DNA from: JBCBSZ01 sp039818945
Lineage (GTDB): Bacteria > Actinomycetota > Acidimicrobiia > Acidimicrobiales > Poriferisodalaceae
Reading direction: 5' to 3'
Length of the DNA: 64,000 nt
Assembly (NCBI GenBank): GCA_039818945.1
Contig: JBCBSZ010000002.1
Span: forward strand, 104,658-168,657
In this document: piece by piece, positions 43,973 to 55,300 of the stretch
How positions within the stretch are numbered: the first letter of the stretch is position 1
How the letters are laid out: every line of letters starts with the position of its first letter
Notes under the pieces: generated by a model
What the model was told of the DNA's origin: nothing
The model's database searches: none
The model's input: the letters and a program-made list of their open reading frames with translations, nothing else
Position numbers and translations under genes: made by a program

Positions 43973-44272
43973 ATGACCACCAACCGTCCCCGCACCCGTC
44001 GTCTCCGGCTCGGGCTCGCCGCACTCGGCGCCACCGTGGCCGGGCTGACCATGACCGGCGGCACCGCCGGCGCCGTGTCGCCGCCGGACCCGGGGTCCTC
44101 CACGGCGCCGTTCCAGCTCCGGACCGACCTCAGCCCGATCGCCGACGATCTGGTCCACATCGACTCGCCCACCCGCGTCCCCACGCTGGACGGGCAGGTG
44201 CTGAAGACCGACGTCTGCTGGAGGTCGATCAACGGCACCTTCATCAAGGTGCCGGCTCGCCTGTGCCCCTGA
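43973..44272 (+). CDS. Small secreted protein, unknown family
   Basis: A 99-residue protein with a strong ribosome site (GAGGAGGAACACCC) before its ATG. The N-terminus is a Tat-like or Sec signal: basic RTRRLRLG, then a hydrophobic stretch with cleavage likely after AGA. The mature part of about 65 residues has two Cys (TDVCWRS and RLCP) that could pair, and no recognised domain. It is divergent from comM across 174 bases and lies 69 bases before the ECF sigma gene. Confidence 0.72.
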   Translation: MTTNRPRTRRLRLGLAALGATVAGLTMTGGTAGAVSPPDPGSSTAPFQLRTDLSPIADDLVHIDSPTRVPTLDGQVLKTDVCWRSINGTFIKVPARLCP

Positions 44273-44341
44273 GGCCGGACCAGGGGGCGCCCGTCGCCAC
44301 GGCGGGTGCCCCCGCCCCGTGCCCGGAGTAGCGTCCGGGCG

Positions 44342-44887
44342 GTGGGACAGGGGGGCGACGCCTCGCTCGCGGCCCGGCTCCGCGCCGGCGACGAGCTCGC
44401 GCTCGCCGAGGCCTACGACGCCAACGGCGCCGTGGTCTTCGGCCTCGCGGCGCGCGTCAGCGGCGACCGCGCCGCAGCCGAGGACCTCACCCAGGACGTC
44501 TTCGTCTGGCTCTGGGAGCACCCCGACGCCTACGACCCGGCCCGCGGCTCGCTGCGGGCCTTCCTCGCGACGGTGGTGCGGCGCCGGGCGATCGACTGGA
44601 TCCGGAGCACCGGCTCGCGCCGCCGGCGCGAGGAGCACGCCACGCCCACCGGCTCCCCACCCGACCCCTCCGACGAGGTGGCGCGGGTCGTGATGACCAC
44701 CGAGCTCCGGTCGGCCGTCGAGCGCCTCCCGGTCGCCCAGCGCGAAGCGCTCGATCTCGCCTACTACGGCGGGCTCACCTACCGGGAGGTGGCCGAGCGG
44801 CTCGACATCCCCGAGGGCACGGCCAAGACCCGTCTCCGGTCGGCGCTCGCCACGCTGTCCACGCAGATGCGCGGGTGGACCCGATGA
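44342..44887 (+). CDS. ECF-type RNA polymerase sigma factor
   Basis: A 181-residue sigma factor with only regions 2 and 4. Region 2: VFGLAARVSGDRAAAEDLTQ, DVFVWLWEHPDAYDP and RRRAIDWIRS. Region 4: LPVAQREALDLAYYGGLTYR and VAERLDIPEGTAKTRLRSAL. The pattern resembles the SigK/SigL kind of ECF factors. The stop overlaps the start of the next gene as ATGA, the position where an anti-sigma gene is normally found. GTG start at 44342. Confidence 0.93.
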   Translation: MGQGGDASLAARLRAGDELALAEAYDANGAVVFGLAARVSGDRAAAEDLTQDVFVWLWEHPDAYDPARGSLRAFLATVVRRRAIDWIRSTGSRRRREEHATPTGSPPDPSDEVARVVMTTELRSAVERLPVAQREALDLAYYGGLTYREVAERLDIPEGTAKTRLRSALATLSTQMRGWTR

Positions 44888-45708
44888 GCGACCTCGAACC
44901 GCCCCCCGTCGACCTCGGGGCGCGCATCGCGCAGCGGGCTCGGACGGTGCGCCCGCCGGGTCGGCCGATCGGTCTCGGCGCCCTGCCCACCGGCCGCGAG
45001 CTGTACGCCGCGATGACCACCCGCCTCGGCGCGCTCCTCGACGACCTGACGATCGAGGAGTGGACGACGCCGGTCCAGCCCTACGGCTGGAGCGTCGGGG
45101 GCCTCGTCGGGCACCTCATCGCGATCGACGACCACACGGTGGACGCCCACCGGGACGCCGTCGTCCACGACGAGGCCTCCCGCGATCACCTGGCGATGAC
45201 CCGGACGTCCGTCGAGGAGCACGACGGTGGCGATGCAGCCACGACGCTCGCGGCGTGGACCGCGTCGTCGGCCCGGGTCGCAGGGTTGGGCGGAGGCGAT
45301 CGGACCGTTCGGTTCCACGGCGCCCCGCTCGCCAGCGAGACCGTCCTCGTCATCCGGGCCTTCGAGGTCTGGACCCACAGCGACGACGTGCGGCGGGCCG
45401 TCGACCGACCCGTCGTCGATCCGACGCCCGAGCAGGTCCACGTGATGAGCGAGCGATCGCTGGCCATGGCCACCCGGGCGGACCTCGGCACCCTTCGCCT
45501 CGTGCTCACCGGCCCGGGCGGCGGGACCTGGCAGCTCGGCCGGCCGGTTCCACCCGGCGAGGAGCTGGCCCTCCTCGTGCTCGATGCCGTCGACTACTGC
45601 CGCTTCGCCGCGCGGCGGCTCGACCGCGACGACCTCGACGTCGAGATCGGCGGTGCGGCGGGTGCGGCGGAGGGGTTCCTCACCGTCGCCCGCTCGATGG
45701 CCCTCTGA
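44884..45708 (+). CDS. DinB/MDMPI-fold protein, possible regulator of the ECF sigma factor
   Basis: A 274-residue protein. Residues 40-190 match the mycothiol-dependent maleylpyruvate isomerase N-terminal (DinB-like) four-helix fold: TPVQPYGWSVGGLVGHLIAI and DDHTVDAH with three spaced His as possible metal ligands, then VIRAFEVWTHSDDVRRAVDR with another His. A C-terminal domain of about 80 residues follows. No membrane segment is visible. Translational coupling to the ECF sigma gene suggests a regulatory partner, perhaps a metal- or thiol-sensing anti-sigma factor; a purely enzymatic role is also possible. Confidence 0.8.
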   Translation: MSDLEPPPVDLGARIAQRARTVRPPGRPIGLGALPTGRELYAAMTTRLGALLDDLTIEEWTTPVQPYGWSVGGLVGHLIAIDDHTVDAHRDAVVHDEASRDHLAMTRTSVEEHDGGDAATTLAAWTASSARVAGLGGGDRTVRFHGAPLASETVLVIRAFEVWTHSDDVRRAVDRPVVDPTPEQVHVMSERSLAMATRADLGTLRLVLTGPGGGTWQLGRPVPPGEELALLVLDAVDYCRFAARRLDRDDLDVEIGGAAGAAEGFLTVARSMAL

Positions 45709-45714
45709 GCGACC

Positions 45715-46503
45715 TCAGCGGCCGCGGAACTCCGGATCGCGCTTCTGCAGGAAGGCGGACACCGCCTCGTGGGTGTCCTCGGTGGAGAAGTTGACCGTCT
45801 GCGAGACGCCCTCGGCCTCGAGCGCGTCCTCGAACGAGCGCGAGAACGAGTCGTTGAGCATCCGCTTGGTCATCGAGAGGGCCAGCGGCGGGCCGGCGGC
45901 GAGGCGGTCGGCCCACTCCCCCACGGTCTTGTCGAGGTCGTCGGCGGCGACGAGCTCGTTGACGAGGCCGAGGCGCTCCGCCTCCTGCGCCGAGAGGATG
46001 TCGCCGAAGAAGGCGATCTGCTTGGCCACGTGGAGGCCGACGAGGCGGGGCAGCAGCCACGTGCCGCCGAAGTCCACCGACAGGCCCCGCTTGGCGAAGA
46101 TCTCGGTGAAGCGGGCGGTGTCGGCCGCGACGATCAGGTCGCAGCCGAACGCGATGTTGCACCCGGCGCCGGCGGCGACCCCGTTGACCTTGGCGATGGT
46201 GGGCTTCGGGATGCGGTGCAGCGCCAGCGCCGTGCGGGTGATGCCGTGCATCGCCTGGAGCTGGTGCACGTCGCGGTTGCCCTCGCCGGTGAGGTCGGCG
46301 CCGGCGCAGAAGGCGTCGCCCGCGCCGGTCATCACCAGCACGCGGGTGTCGGGGTCGTCACCGAACTCGGTCCAGGTCTCGCGCAGCTCGGTCCACATGA
46401 CGCCGTCGGCGGCGTTCTTGCGGTGCGGCCGGTTCATCGTGACGGTCACGACCCCGTTGTCCGCCACGTCCACCAGCAGCGTCTGCGTCTCGGCCGACTC
46501 CAT
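45715..46503 (-). CDS. Enoyl-CoA hydratase/isomerase family protein
   Basis: A 262-residue crotonase-fold protein: VTMNRPHRKNAAD, the oxyanion segment AFCAGADLTG, VAAGAGCNIAFGCDLIVAAD and VDFGGTWLLPRLVGLHVAK. The usual catalytic Glu in GGCxLA reads Asn (AGCNIA), and the second Glu position is not Glu. The Asp in SVDFGGTW resembles PaaG-type isomerases. So hydratase activity is doubtful and an isomerase or related reaction on an acyl-CoA is more likely. ATG start at 46503 with GGGGAGCGCAG upstream. No pathway neighbours. Confidence 0.87.
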   Translation of the reverse strand: MESAETQTLLVDVADNGVVTVTMNRPHRKNAADGVMWTELRETWTEFGDDPDTRVLVMTGAGDAFCAGADLTGEGNRDVHQLQAMHGITRTALALHRIPKPTIAKVNGVAAGAGCNIAFGCDLIVAADTARFTEIFAKRGLSVDFGGTWLLPRLVGLHVAKQIAFFGDILSAQEAERLGLVNELVAADDLDKTVGEWADRLAAGPPLALSMTKRMLNDSFSRSFEDALEAEGVSQTVNFSTEDTHEAVSAFLQKRDPEFRGR

Positions 46504-46574
46504 CTGCGCTCCCCTCTCGGATGACCCCGTCCCCGGCGGGCGTGCCCGCCGTGGGGCTGCCATCATCTCAGGCC

Positions 46575-46685
46575 GTGGGGTTCAACCCGGAACGACGACA
46601 CCGAGCCGGCCCGGCCGACATCGCGATGGTCGCGGCCGCGCTGGTCGTCTGCCTGCTGCTGGTGGCCTGGGCCTTCCTGGGCTGA
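46575..46685 (+). CDS. 36-residue single-pass membrane protein
   Basis: A short reading frame from a GTG: a basic N-terminus (GFNPERRHRAGPADIA) then one transmembrane helix (MVAAALVVCLLLVAWAFLG) up to the stop. Codon third positions are GC rich and the layout (positive-inside, helix, end) is that of a real small membrane protein. It is divergent from the enoyl-CoA hydratase gene across 71 bases. Function unknown; it could be a subunit or regulator of a membrane complex. Confidence 0.6.
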   Translation: MGFNPERRHRAGPADIAMVAAALVVCLLLVAWAFLG

Positions 46686-46715
46686 CGGCTCGCCGCGGCG
46701 GCGTCGGCCGGCGGC

Positions 46716-47063
46716 TCAGAAGGCGGCTTCGATGACCTCGACGCCGTCCGGGGTCACGCCCGCCACGTCGAAGCGCAGCTCGCGGGCGCGATGCTCGGGA
46801 TGGGCGTCGAGGAACCGGAGCGCGAGCGACCGGATGCGGCGCTGCTTGTCGGACGTCACGGCGTCGAAGGGCGAGCCGTGGCTCGTGCCACGACGGGTCT
46901 TCACCTCGCAGAACACGATCGTGCCGGGGGCGGCGACCACCAGGTCGAGCTCACCTCGCCCCGACCGCCAGTTGCGGGCCAGGACGGTGTGGCCCCGCTC
47001 GACGTACCACCCGGCCACCCGGTCCTCGCCCCAGGCCCCGAGGGCCTGGCGGACCGACGGCAC
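46716..47063 (-). CDS. yraN: YraN family (UPF0102) endonuclease-like protein
   Basis: A 115-residue protein: LGAWGEDRVAGWYVERGHTV, the nuclease-like core GELDLVVAAPGTIVFCEVKT with Asp, Glu and Lys, and the end SPFDAVTSDKQRRIRSLALR. The family has a Holliday-junction-resolvase-like fold and unproven function. The GTG start at 47063 is eight bases after the rplS stop. The lepB and rnhB genes that usually lie between rplS and yraN in actinobacteria are absent. Confidence 0.9.
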   Translation of the reverse strand: MPSVRQALGAWGEDRVAGWYVERGHTVLARNWRSGRGELDLVVAAPGTIVFCEVKTRRGTSHGSPFDAVTSDKQRRIRSLALRFLDAHPEHRARELRFDVAGVTPDGVEVIEAAF

Positions 47064-47071
47064 CGGGCCGC

Positions 47072-47419
47072 CTAGTTGATCCGCTTCTCCTTGACGCGGG
47101 CGGCCTTCCCGACCCGGTCGCGCAGGTAGTACAGCTTCGCCCGGCGGACGTCGCCCTTGGTGACGACCTCGATCTTCTCGATGTTCGGCGAGTGGATCGG
47201 GAACGTCCGCTCCACACCGACACCGAAGCTGACCTTGCGGACGGTGAAGGACTCGCCGACGCCGCTGCCGCGGCGGGCGATGACGATGCCCTGGAACACC
47301 TGGACGCGCTGGCGGTTGCCCTCGATGACCTTGACGTGGACCTTGAGCGTGTCGCCGGCGTCGAAGTCCGGGACGTCGTCGCGAAGGCTCTTGGCGTCGA
47401 GCAGATCGGTGGTCTTCAT
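47072..47419 (-). CDS. rplS: 50S ribosomal protein L19
   Basis: A 115-residue protein with the L19 pattern: DFDAGDTLKVHVKVIEGNRQ, VQVFQGIVIARRGSG, ESFTVRKVSFGVGVERTFPI and HSPNIEKIEVVTKGDVRRAK. L19 lies at the 30S-50S interface. ATG start at 47419 with GAGGAGACGC upstream. Separated from trmD by 124 bases, so it may have its own promoter. Confidence 0.97.
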   Translation of the reverse strand: MKTTDLLDAKSLRDDVPDFDAGDTLKVHVKVIEGNRQRVQVFQGIVIARRGSGVGESFTVRKVSFGVGVERTFPIHSPNIEKIEVVTKGDVRRAKLYYLRDRVGKAARVKEKRIN

Positions 47420-47543
47420 GGCGCGTGCGTCTCCTCGGAGAATGAAGGGGGGTGCGAGGACCCGAGGTACTCCGTCGTGGCTCTGGCGAGGCCTTGCGGA
47501 GCCGATCGTCCACCTTACCGGGCCGATCGACCGTTCACCATCC

Positions 47544-48308
47544 TCACCGGTCGCGCCGCAGGGCCTCGTCGAGCTCGTCGGCGAGGCCGAGGCGGGCCGC
47601 GGTGGCGCGATCGTCGTCGCTCACCCCGCCGAGCGCGTCGAGCAGGTCGAACCGGCCCCGCCGGGCCGTGCGGATCAGGCGCTGGATCCGGCGCCAGTCG
47701 CGCACTCGGGCGTGGTCGCCGGAGCGCAGGACCTCCGGCACCGCCCAACCCCGGAACTCGGCGGGCCGGGTCCACTGCGGGTGCTCGAGCAGGCCGTCGG
47801 CGAAGGACTCCTCCTCGGGTGAGGCGGCGTTGCCGAGGACGCCCGGGACGAGCCGGGTGACGGCCTCGATCACGACGAGCGCGGCGGCCTCCCCGCCGGC
47901 GAGGACGACGTCACCGACGGACAGCTCGTCGTCGACCAGGTGCTCGACCACGCGCTGATCGATGCCCTCGTAGCGTCCGCAGAGCAGGCCGAACCCGTCG
48001 AGCTCGGCCAGTTCCTCCGCCGCCCGCTGGTCGAAGCGGCGGCCGCCGGGCGCGAGCAGGAGGAGCGGCCGGGCCACGTCGGCCGCCTCGACGGCGTCGA
48101 AGAGGGGCTCGGGCTTGAGCACCATGCCCGCACCCCCGCCGAACGGGGTGTCGTCGACGGTGCGGTGCACGTCGGAGGTGTGCTCCCGGGGATCGACGAG
48201 CCGGAGGTCGAGCAGGTCCTTCGAGCGGGCGCGGCCCAGGATCGTGTCGGAGCAGAAGTGCTCGACGAGGTCGGGGAACAGCGTGACGACGTCGATGCGG
48301 ATCGGCAC
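47544..48308 (-). CDS. trmD: tRNA (guanine-37-N1)-methyltransferase
   Basis: A 254-residue SPOUT methyltransferase that methylates G37 next to the anticodon. IDVVTLFPDLVEHFCSDTIL, VDDTPFGGGAGMVLKPEPLF, LLCGRYEGIDQRV and the trefoil-knot SAM site SVGDVVLAGGEAAALVVIEA are present. GTG start at 48308. Usual order rpsP-khpA-rimM-trmD-rplS. Confidence 0.97.
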   Translation of the reverse strand: MPIRIDVVTLFPDLVEHFCSDTILGRARSKDLLDLRLVDPREHTSDVHRTVDDTPFGGGAGMVLKPEPLFDAVEAADVARPLLLLAPGGRRFDQRAAEELAELDGFGLLCGRYEGIDQRVVEHLVDDELSVGDVVLAGGEAAALVVIEAVTRLVPGVLGNAASPEEESFADGLLEHPQWTRPAEFRGWAVPEVLRSGDHARVRDWRRIQRLIRTARRGRFDLLDALGGVSDDDRATAARLGLADELDEALRRDR

Positions 48309-48316
48309 CGGGGCCC

Positions 48317-48790
48317 CTACAGCTCGAAGAGGCCGGGCGGGGTGTCGACGGTGACGACGTCGGGGCCGATGTCGGCGACGAAGTTCAGCGGGACGACCCG
48401 CCCGTCGTCGAGCACGAGCAGATCGGCGGCCGGGTTGGCCTCCATGGCGACGATCTCACCGCGGTCGACACCGTCGGCGTCGACGAGGCGCCGCCCGACG
48501 ACCTGGTGCGCGAAGACGAGATCGGGATCGTCGATCGGCTCGGCGCGGAGGACCAGCCCCCGCAGCTCGTCGGCGGCGGTCCGGTCGTCGACACCGTCGA
48601 AGCGGACGAGGTGGTGGGCCTGGTGGGGACGGGAGCTGACGAGTCGCAGCGGGCCGCGATCGGTCTCGAAGGACGCCCCCGGCTCGCGACGCTCGGCGAG
48701 GTCGGAGAAGAAGGAGACGATCAGCTCGCCCCGCAGGCCGTGGGGCTTGCGCACCCGGCCGACCTCGAGGAGGGGATGCTCGTCCCCCAC
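48317..48790 (-). CDS. rimM: Ribosome maturation factor RimM
   Basis: A 157-residue protein for 16S rRNA processing and 30S head assembly. It begins LEVGRVRKPHGLRGELIVSF, continues with DRTAADELRGLVLRAEP and the PRC-barrel half VVGRRLVDADGVDRGEI, ending DIGPDVVTVDTPPGLFEL. The GTG at 48790, five bases after the khpA stop, is the natural start; the frame is open further upstream. Confidence 0.95.
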   Translation of the reverse strand: MGDEHPLLEVGRVRKPHGLRGELIVSFFSDLAERREPGASFETDRGPLRLVSSRPHQAHHLVRFDGVDDRTAADELRGLVLRAEPIDDPDLVFAHQVVGRRLVDADGVDRGEIVAMEANPAADLLVLDDGRVVPLNFVADIGPDVVTVDTPPGLFEL

Positions 48791-48795
48791 GCCAC

Positions 48796-49074
48796 TCAGT
48801 CGGCGAAGTCGACGTCGGCGTCGAGGCCGTCGCGCGACGCCGCCGCACGCACGAGCTCGCGGATGGCCTGCGCCACCCGACCACGCCGGCCGATGACCCG
48901 CCCCATGTCGGCCTTGTCGACCCGTGCGACGAAGCGGATCTCGCGATCGTTCTGGTCGACCTCGATCTCGATGGCGTCCTCGTCGTCGACGAGGTGCTCG
49001 AGGATGTGCGTGAGCACGGCCTCGGCGGCCGTCATGTCGTCGTCGTACTCGACGTCGTCGTCGACGTCGGTCAT
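48796..49074 (-). CDS. khpA: KH-domain RNA-binding protein KhpA
   Basis: A 92-residue protein whose C-terminal 75 residues are the KhpA-type KH domain: LTHILEHLVDDEDAIEI, then VDKADMGRVIGRRGRVAQAI with the GxxG loop as GRRG. KhpA pairs with KhpB in a small-RNA-binding complex. The first 15 residues are an unusual Asp/Glu run. The start ATG at 49074 overlaps the rpsP stop as ATGA; the Met at residue 15 is an alternative start. Confidence 0.93.
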   Translation of the reverse strand: MTDVDDDVEYDDDMTAAEAVLTHILEHLVDDEDAIEIEVDQNDREIRFVARVDKADMGRVIGRRGRVAQAIRELVRAAASRDGLDADVDFAD

Positions 49075-49550
49075 GCGTCGGCCTCGGCATCGCCCTCGGC
49101 CTCGGGCGCAGCCTCCTCGGCGGCGGCCTCCGGCTCCTCGACCTTGGCAGCGGCCTCGGGCTCCGGCTCCGCAGCGGGCTCCGGCTCCGGCTCCGCAGCG
49201 GGCTCCGGCTTCGGCTCCTCGACCTTGGCCTCCGGCTTCGACTCCTCGGCCGGGGCGGCGGCCTCGGCGTCGTCGCGCACCGGCAGCGGGGTGCCGTCCG
49301 TGAACGACGACCAGATGCCCTCGATCTCGAGCAGCTTCTGCACCCGCTCGCTCGGCTGGGCGCCGTGCTGGAGCCAGTGCAGGGCACGCTCGCCGTCGAT
49401 CTTCACCGCGGAGGGTTCGGAGCGCGGCGAGTAGGTGCCGATGATCTCGATGAATCGGCCATCGCGAGGCGAACGGCTGTCGGTCGCGACCACGCGGTAG
49501 TGCGGCTGCTTCTTCTTGCCGACGCGCGTGAGGCGGAGCTTCACTGCCAC
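49071..49550 (-). CDS. rpsP: 30S ribosomal protein S16 with long acidic repeat tail
   Basis: A 159-residue protein. The first 80 residues are S16: KLRLTRVGKKKQPHYRVVAT, DSRSPRDGRFIEIIGTYSP and ALHWLQHGAQPSERVQKLLE. The last 75 residues are a Glu/Pro/Ala tail with internal repeats of EEPKPEPAAEPEPE type, absent from short S16 proteins, though other actinobacteria carry some extension. The GTG at 49550 is preferred (GAGGAGACGC upstream); the open frame before it is not S16. Confidence 0.95.
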   Translation of the reverse strand: MAVKLRLTRVGKKKQPHYRVVATDSRSPRDGRFIEIIGTYSPRSEPSAVKIDGERALHWLQHGAQPSERVQKLLEIEGIWSSFTDGTPLPVRDDAEAAAPAEESKPEAKVEEPKPEPAAEPEPEPAAEPEPEAAAKVEEPEAAAEEAAPEAEGDAEADA

Positions 49551-49575
49551 GGTGAGGGCGTCTCCTCGACTGGGG

Positions 49576-49607
49576 GATACACAGGGGTTGAGATACACAG
49601 GGGTTGA
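49576..49607. repeat. Exact 16-bp tandem duplication upstream of rpsP
   Basis: The unit GATACACAGGGGTTGA occurs twice without gap between ffh and rpsP, 26 bases before the rpsP start. On the minus strand each copy reads TCAACCCCTGTGTATC, with a TGTGTATC segment that could serve as an extended -10 element. The rest of 49551-49696 shows no gene. Confidence 0.75.
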
Positions 49608-49696
49608 TCAGCTGGGCCGGCGAGGCATGGCCGATGCCCGACCGGTAGAGGCTAGCGCGACGGTAGGTGAACGGCACCCTCCGCCCGGATCGCTGC

Positions 49697-51115
<1,419 letters not shown>

Positions 51116-51136
51116 GCTCGCTCCAGGCTAGGGCGA

Positions 51137-52282
<1,146 letters not shown>

Positions 52283-52345
52283 CGTCGACCGACGATAGAG
52301 CCCGAACCGCTCGATGACGCCAGGGCCGCCCGGCGGCCACGAACG

Positions 52346-55300
52346 TCAGGCCGCTCGCTCGGTGCGCTCGGAGACGACCTTCGAGGAACCGCCGGCCGGC
52401 ATCGAGACGCCGATCAGCGCGTCGGCGGCCTCCATCGTGCGCTTCTGGTGCGAGACGAGGAGCAGCTGGGCCTCTCCCCGGAAGTCCTCGATGAGCGACA
52501 GGAACCGGCTCAGGTTGAGGTCGTCGAGCGCCGCCTCGACCTCGTCGAGCACGTAGAACGGCGACGGCCGGCTGCGGAAGACCGAGAAGAGGAACGCCAT
52601 GGCGGTCAGCGACCGCTCGCCGCCGGACAGCAGGGAGAGCTTCCGGACGTTCTTGCCCGACGGGCGGGCCTCGATCTCGATGCCGGTGCCGAGCAGGTCG
52701 TTGGGGTCGGTCAGCGACAACCGGCCCGAGCCGCCCGGGAAGAGCCGGTCGAAGAGCCGCTCGAAGTTGGCCTGCACGTCGGCGAACGCCGTGGCGAAGG
52801 CCGACATGATCTCCTGGTCGACCGCGGTGATGACCCGGGCCAGCTCGCGCCGGGTGCGACGCACGTCGTCGAGCTGACCACCGAGGAACTCCTCGCGCTC
52901 GACCAGCTCGGCGTGCTCCTCGAGCGCCAACGGGTTGACCGGGCCGAGGAGGCGCAGCTCGCGCTCGAGCTCCTTGAGGTGGACGCCGGCCGACGTGCCC
53001 TCCGGCAGCGACGGCAGCGGTGCCTCCATCGCCTCGTCGGCGCTCGCGCCCAGCTCGTCGCGCAGCGACGCGGTGATCGCCTCAATCCGCAGACGCGCCT
53101 CGGTGGCATCGAGCTCGGCTCGACGCTTGCGCTCGCGGTCCTCGTCGAGCGCTCGCTCCTCGGCGCCGCGCTCCTTGCGGAGGCCGTCGATGCGCTCGAG
53201 CAGCTCACGCGACCGCTCGGTGCGTTCGCGATGGCGGCGCCGGGCCTCGTCGGCCATCGCCTCGACCCGTGTGCTGCGGTCGTCGACGACGGCGGCCATG
53301 CGGTCGAGCGTCCGGAGATCGCCCTCGAGGGCGAGGCGGCGGCGCTGCGCCTCGACCCGCTCGTCGGCGAAGCGGGCGAGGCGGGCCTCGGTGGCCTCCA
53401 GCCGGGAGCGGAGCACCTCGCGCCGCTCGACCACGCCGGCGGCTCGCACCTCGAGATCGCTGCGCAGCTGGGCCACCGCCCGCTCGCGGGCGCGGTGCTC
53501 GTCGCGGGCGGCTCGCCGATCGACGGCGGCGTGGGCGAGCCGATCGGCGGTCTCGGCCGCCACCTCGACCTCGTCGCGGAGCTTGGTGACGCGCTCCTGG
53601 CCCGCCGACAGCCGTTGCACCAGGGCCGCCCGCTCGGCCTCGGCCGAGTCGACGACACTCGCCGCCTCGGACCGCTCGTCGCCCAGCCGCTGCACCTCAC
53701 CGCGGAGCCGGGCCACCCGGGCCTCGGTCGCGGCGAGGTCGCTGCGGGCGGCGCGCTCGGCGGCACGGGCCTGGTCGAGGGCCGACGAGGCGGTGGTGAG
53801 GGCCTCGCGCCCGGCCTGGGCCGCAGCGGTGGCCGCGTCGAGCGCCTCGCGGGCCTCGTCGAGCGCGGCGCCGGTGGCGCCGGTCGGATCACCGCCGACC
53901 CGCCAGCCGTCGGCACCGAAGCGGTGGCCATCGCGGGTGACGACGACCAGGTCGGGACGCGACGCCGCCAGGTGCACGGCGTCGGCCACGGAGCCCGGTG
54001 CGAGCACGGCGGTCGCGAGCAGGGCGTCGAGGAGCGCCTCGACGCCGTCGCGGCGGCCCCGGACCCGAGGGCGCACCGGCTCGCCGGCATCGGCCACCTC
54101 GACCCGACTGCCGGCGGACGCTCCCAGCGCCAGCACGGCGCCGGTGTGCTCGCCCGCCAGGAGCGAATCGATCGCGGCTCGGGCCGCCTCGACGTCGGCG
54201 ACCACGGTGGCCCGGAGCGCCTCCCCCACGGCCGCCTCGACCGCCCCCTCCCAGCCCGGCTCGATGTCGACGAGATCGAGCAGCGTGCCCAGGACGCCGT
54301 CGACCTCGCGAAGGAGATCGGCTCCGGCGGAGGAACGGGCCTGGGCGAGGGCGAGGTCGAGCGCCTCGACGGTCGCTGCGGCACCGCGCGCCTCGGCGCC
54401 GGCCGTCTCGGCGGTGGCGAGGGCGGCGGCGTGCCGCTCATCGGCGTCGGCGAGCGCGCGGTCGGCAGCCTCCGCAGCGGTCTCCAGCGGGCGCATCGCC
54501 GCCTCGACCTCGTCGAGCTCGGCCTGCGCGGTCGTCAGCTGCTCGGAGCGTTGCGCCGACCGGGCCGCGGCCGCCTCGACCCGCTGCTGTTGACGATCGA
54601 GCTCGCGCTCGGCCGCGCTCACCTCGGACTCGACGCCGGTGAGCTCGGCCTGCAACGCCGAGGCACGACGGGCGGCGTCGGCGGCTCGCGACTCGACGTC
54701 GTCGTCGGGTGCGGTCACCTGCTCGCCGAGGGCCGCGACCTCGTCCTCGCGGGCGGCGATCTCCTCGAGCTCGGCGGCGAACGAGCCGGCCTCGTGTTCC
54801 ACCGCGGCGAGCTGGTCGGTGAGGCTGGCCGCATCGGCCTCGAGGCTGGCGACGACCGCCTCGTCGAGCAGCTTGTCGACATCGCGCTCGACGGAACGGC
54901 GGCGCTCGGAGACGCGGGCCCGCAGGCCGCGGCAGCGCTCGCGGAGGGCCTCGATGCGAGCCAGCTCGTCACCGTCGTCGACCGACTCCCGGGCGCGGAG
55001 ACCGGACTCGGCCTCGATCAGCGCCGCGTCGAGCTCGGCCAGGTGGGCGCGGCGTTCGGCGTCGCGGCGGTCGATGGCGGTCGTGGCGTCGGAGGCGGTG
55101 GTGAGCTTGGCCGACAGCTGGGCGAGCTCGCGACCGGTCAGGTACAGCTTCAGCGCCCGGAGGTCCTCGACCAGCCGGCCGTGGCGCTGCGCGGCCTCGG
55201 CCTGCCGGGCCAGCGGCTTGATCTGGCGCCGAACCTCGCGCAGGAGGTCCTGGAGGCGCACGAGGTTGGCCTCGGTCGAGGCCAGTCGGCGCTCGGCCTT

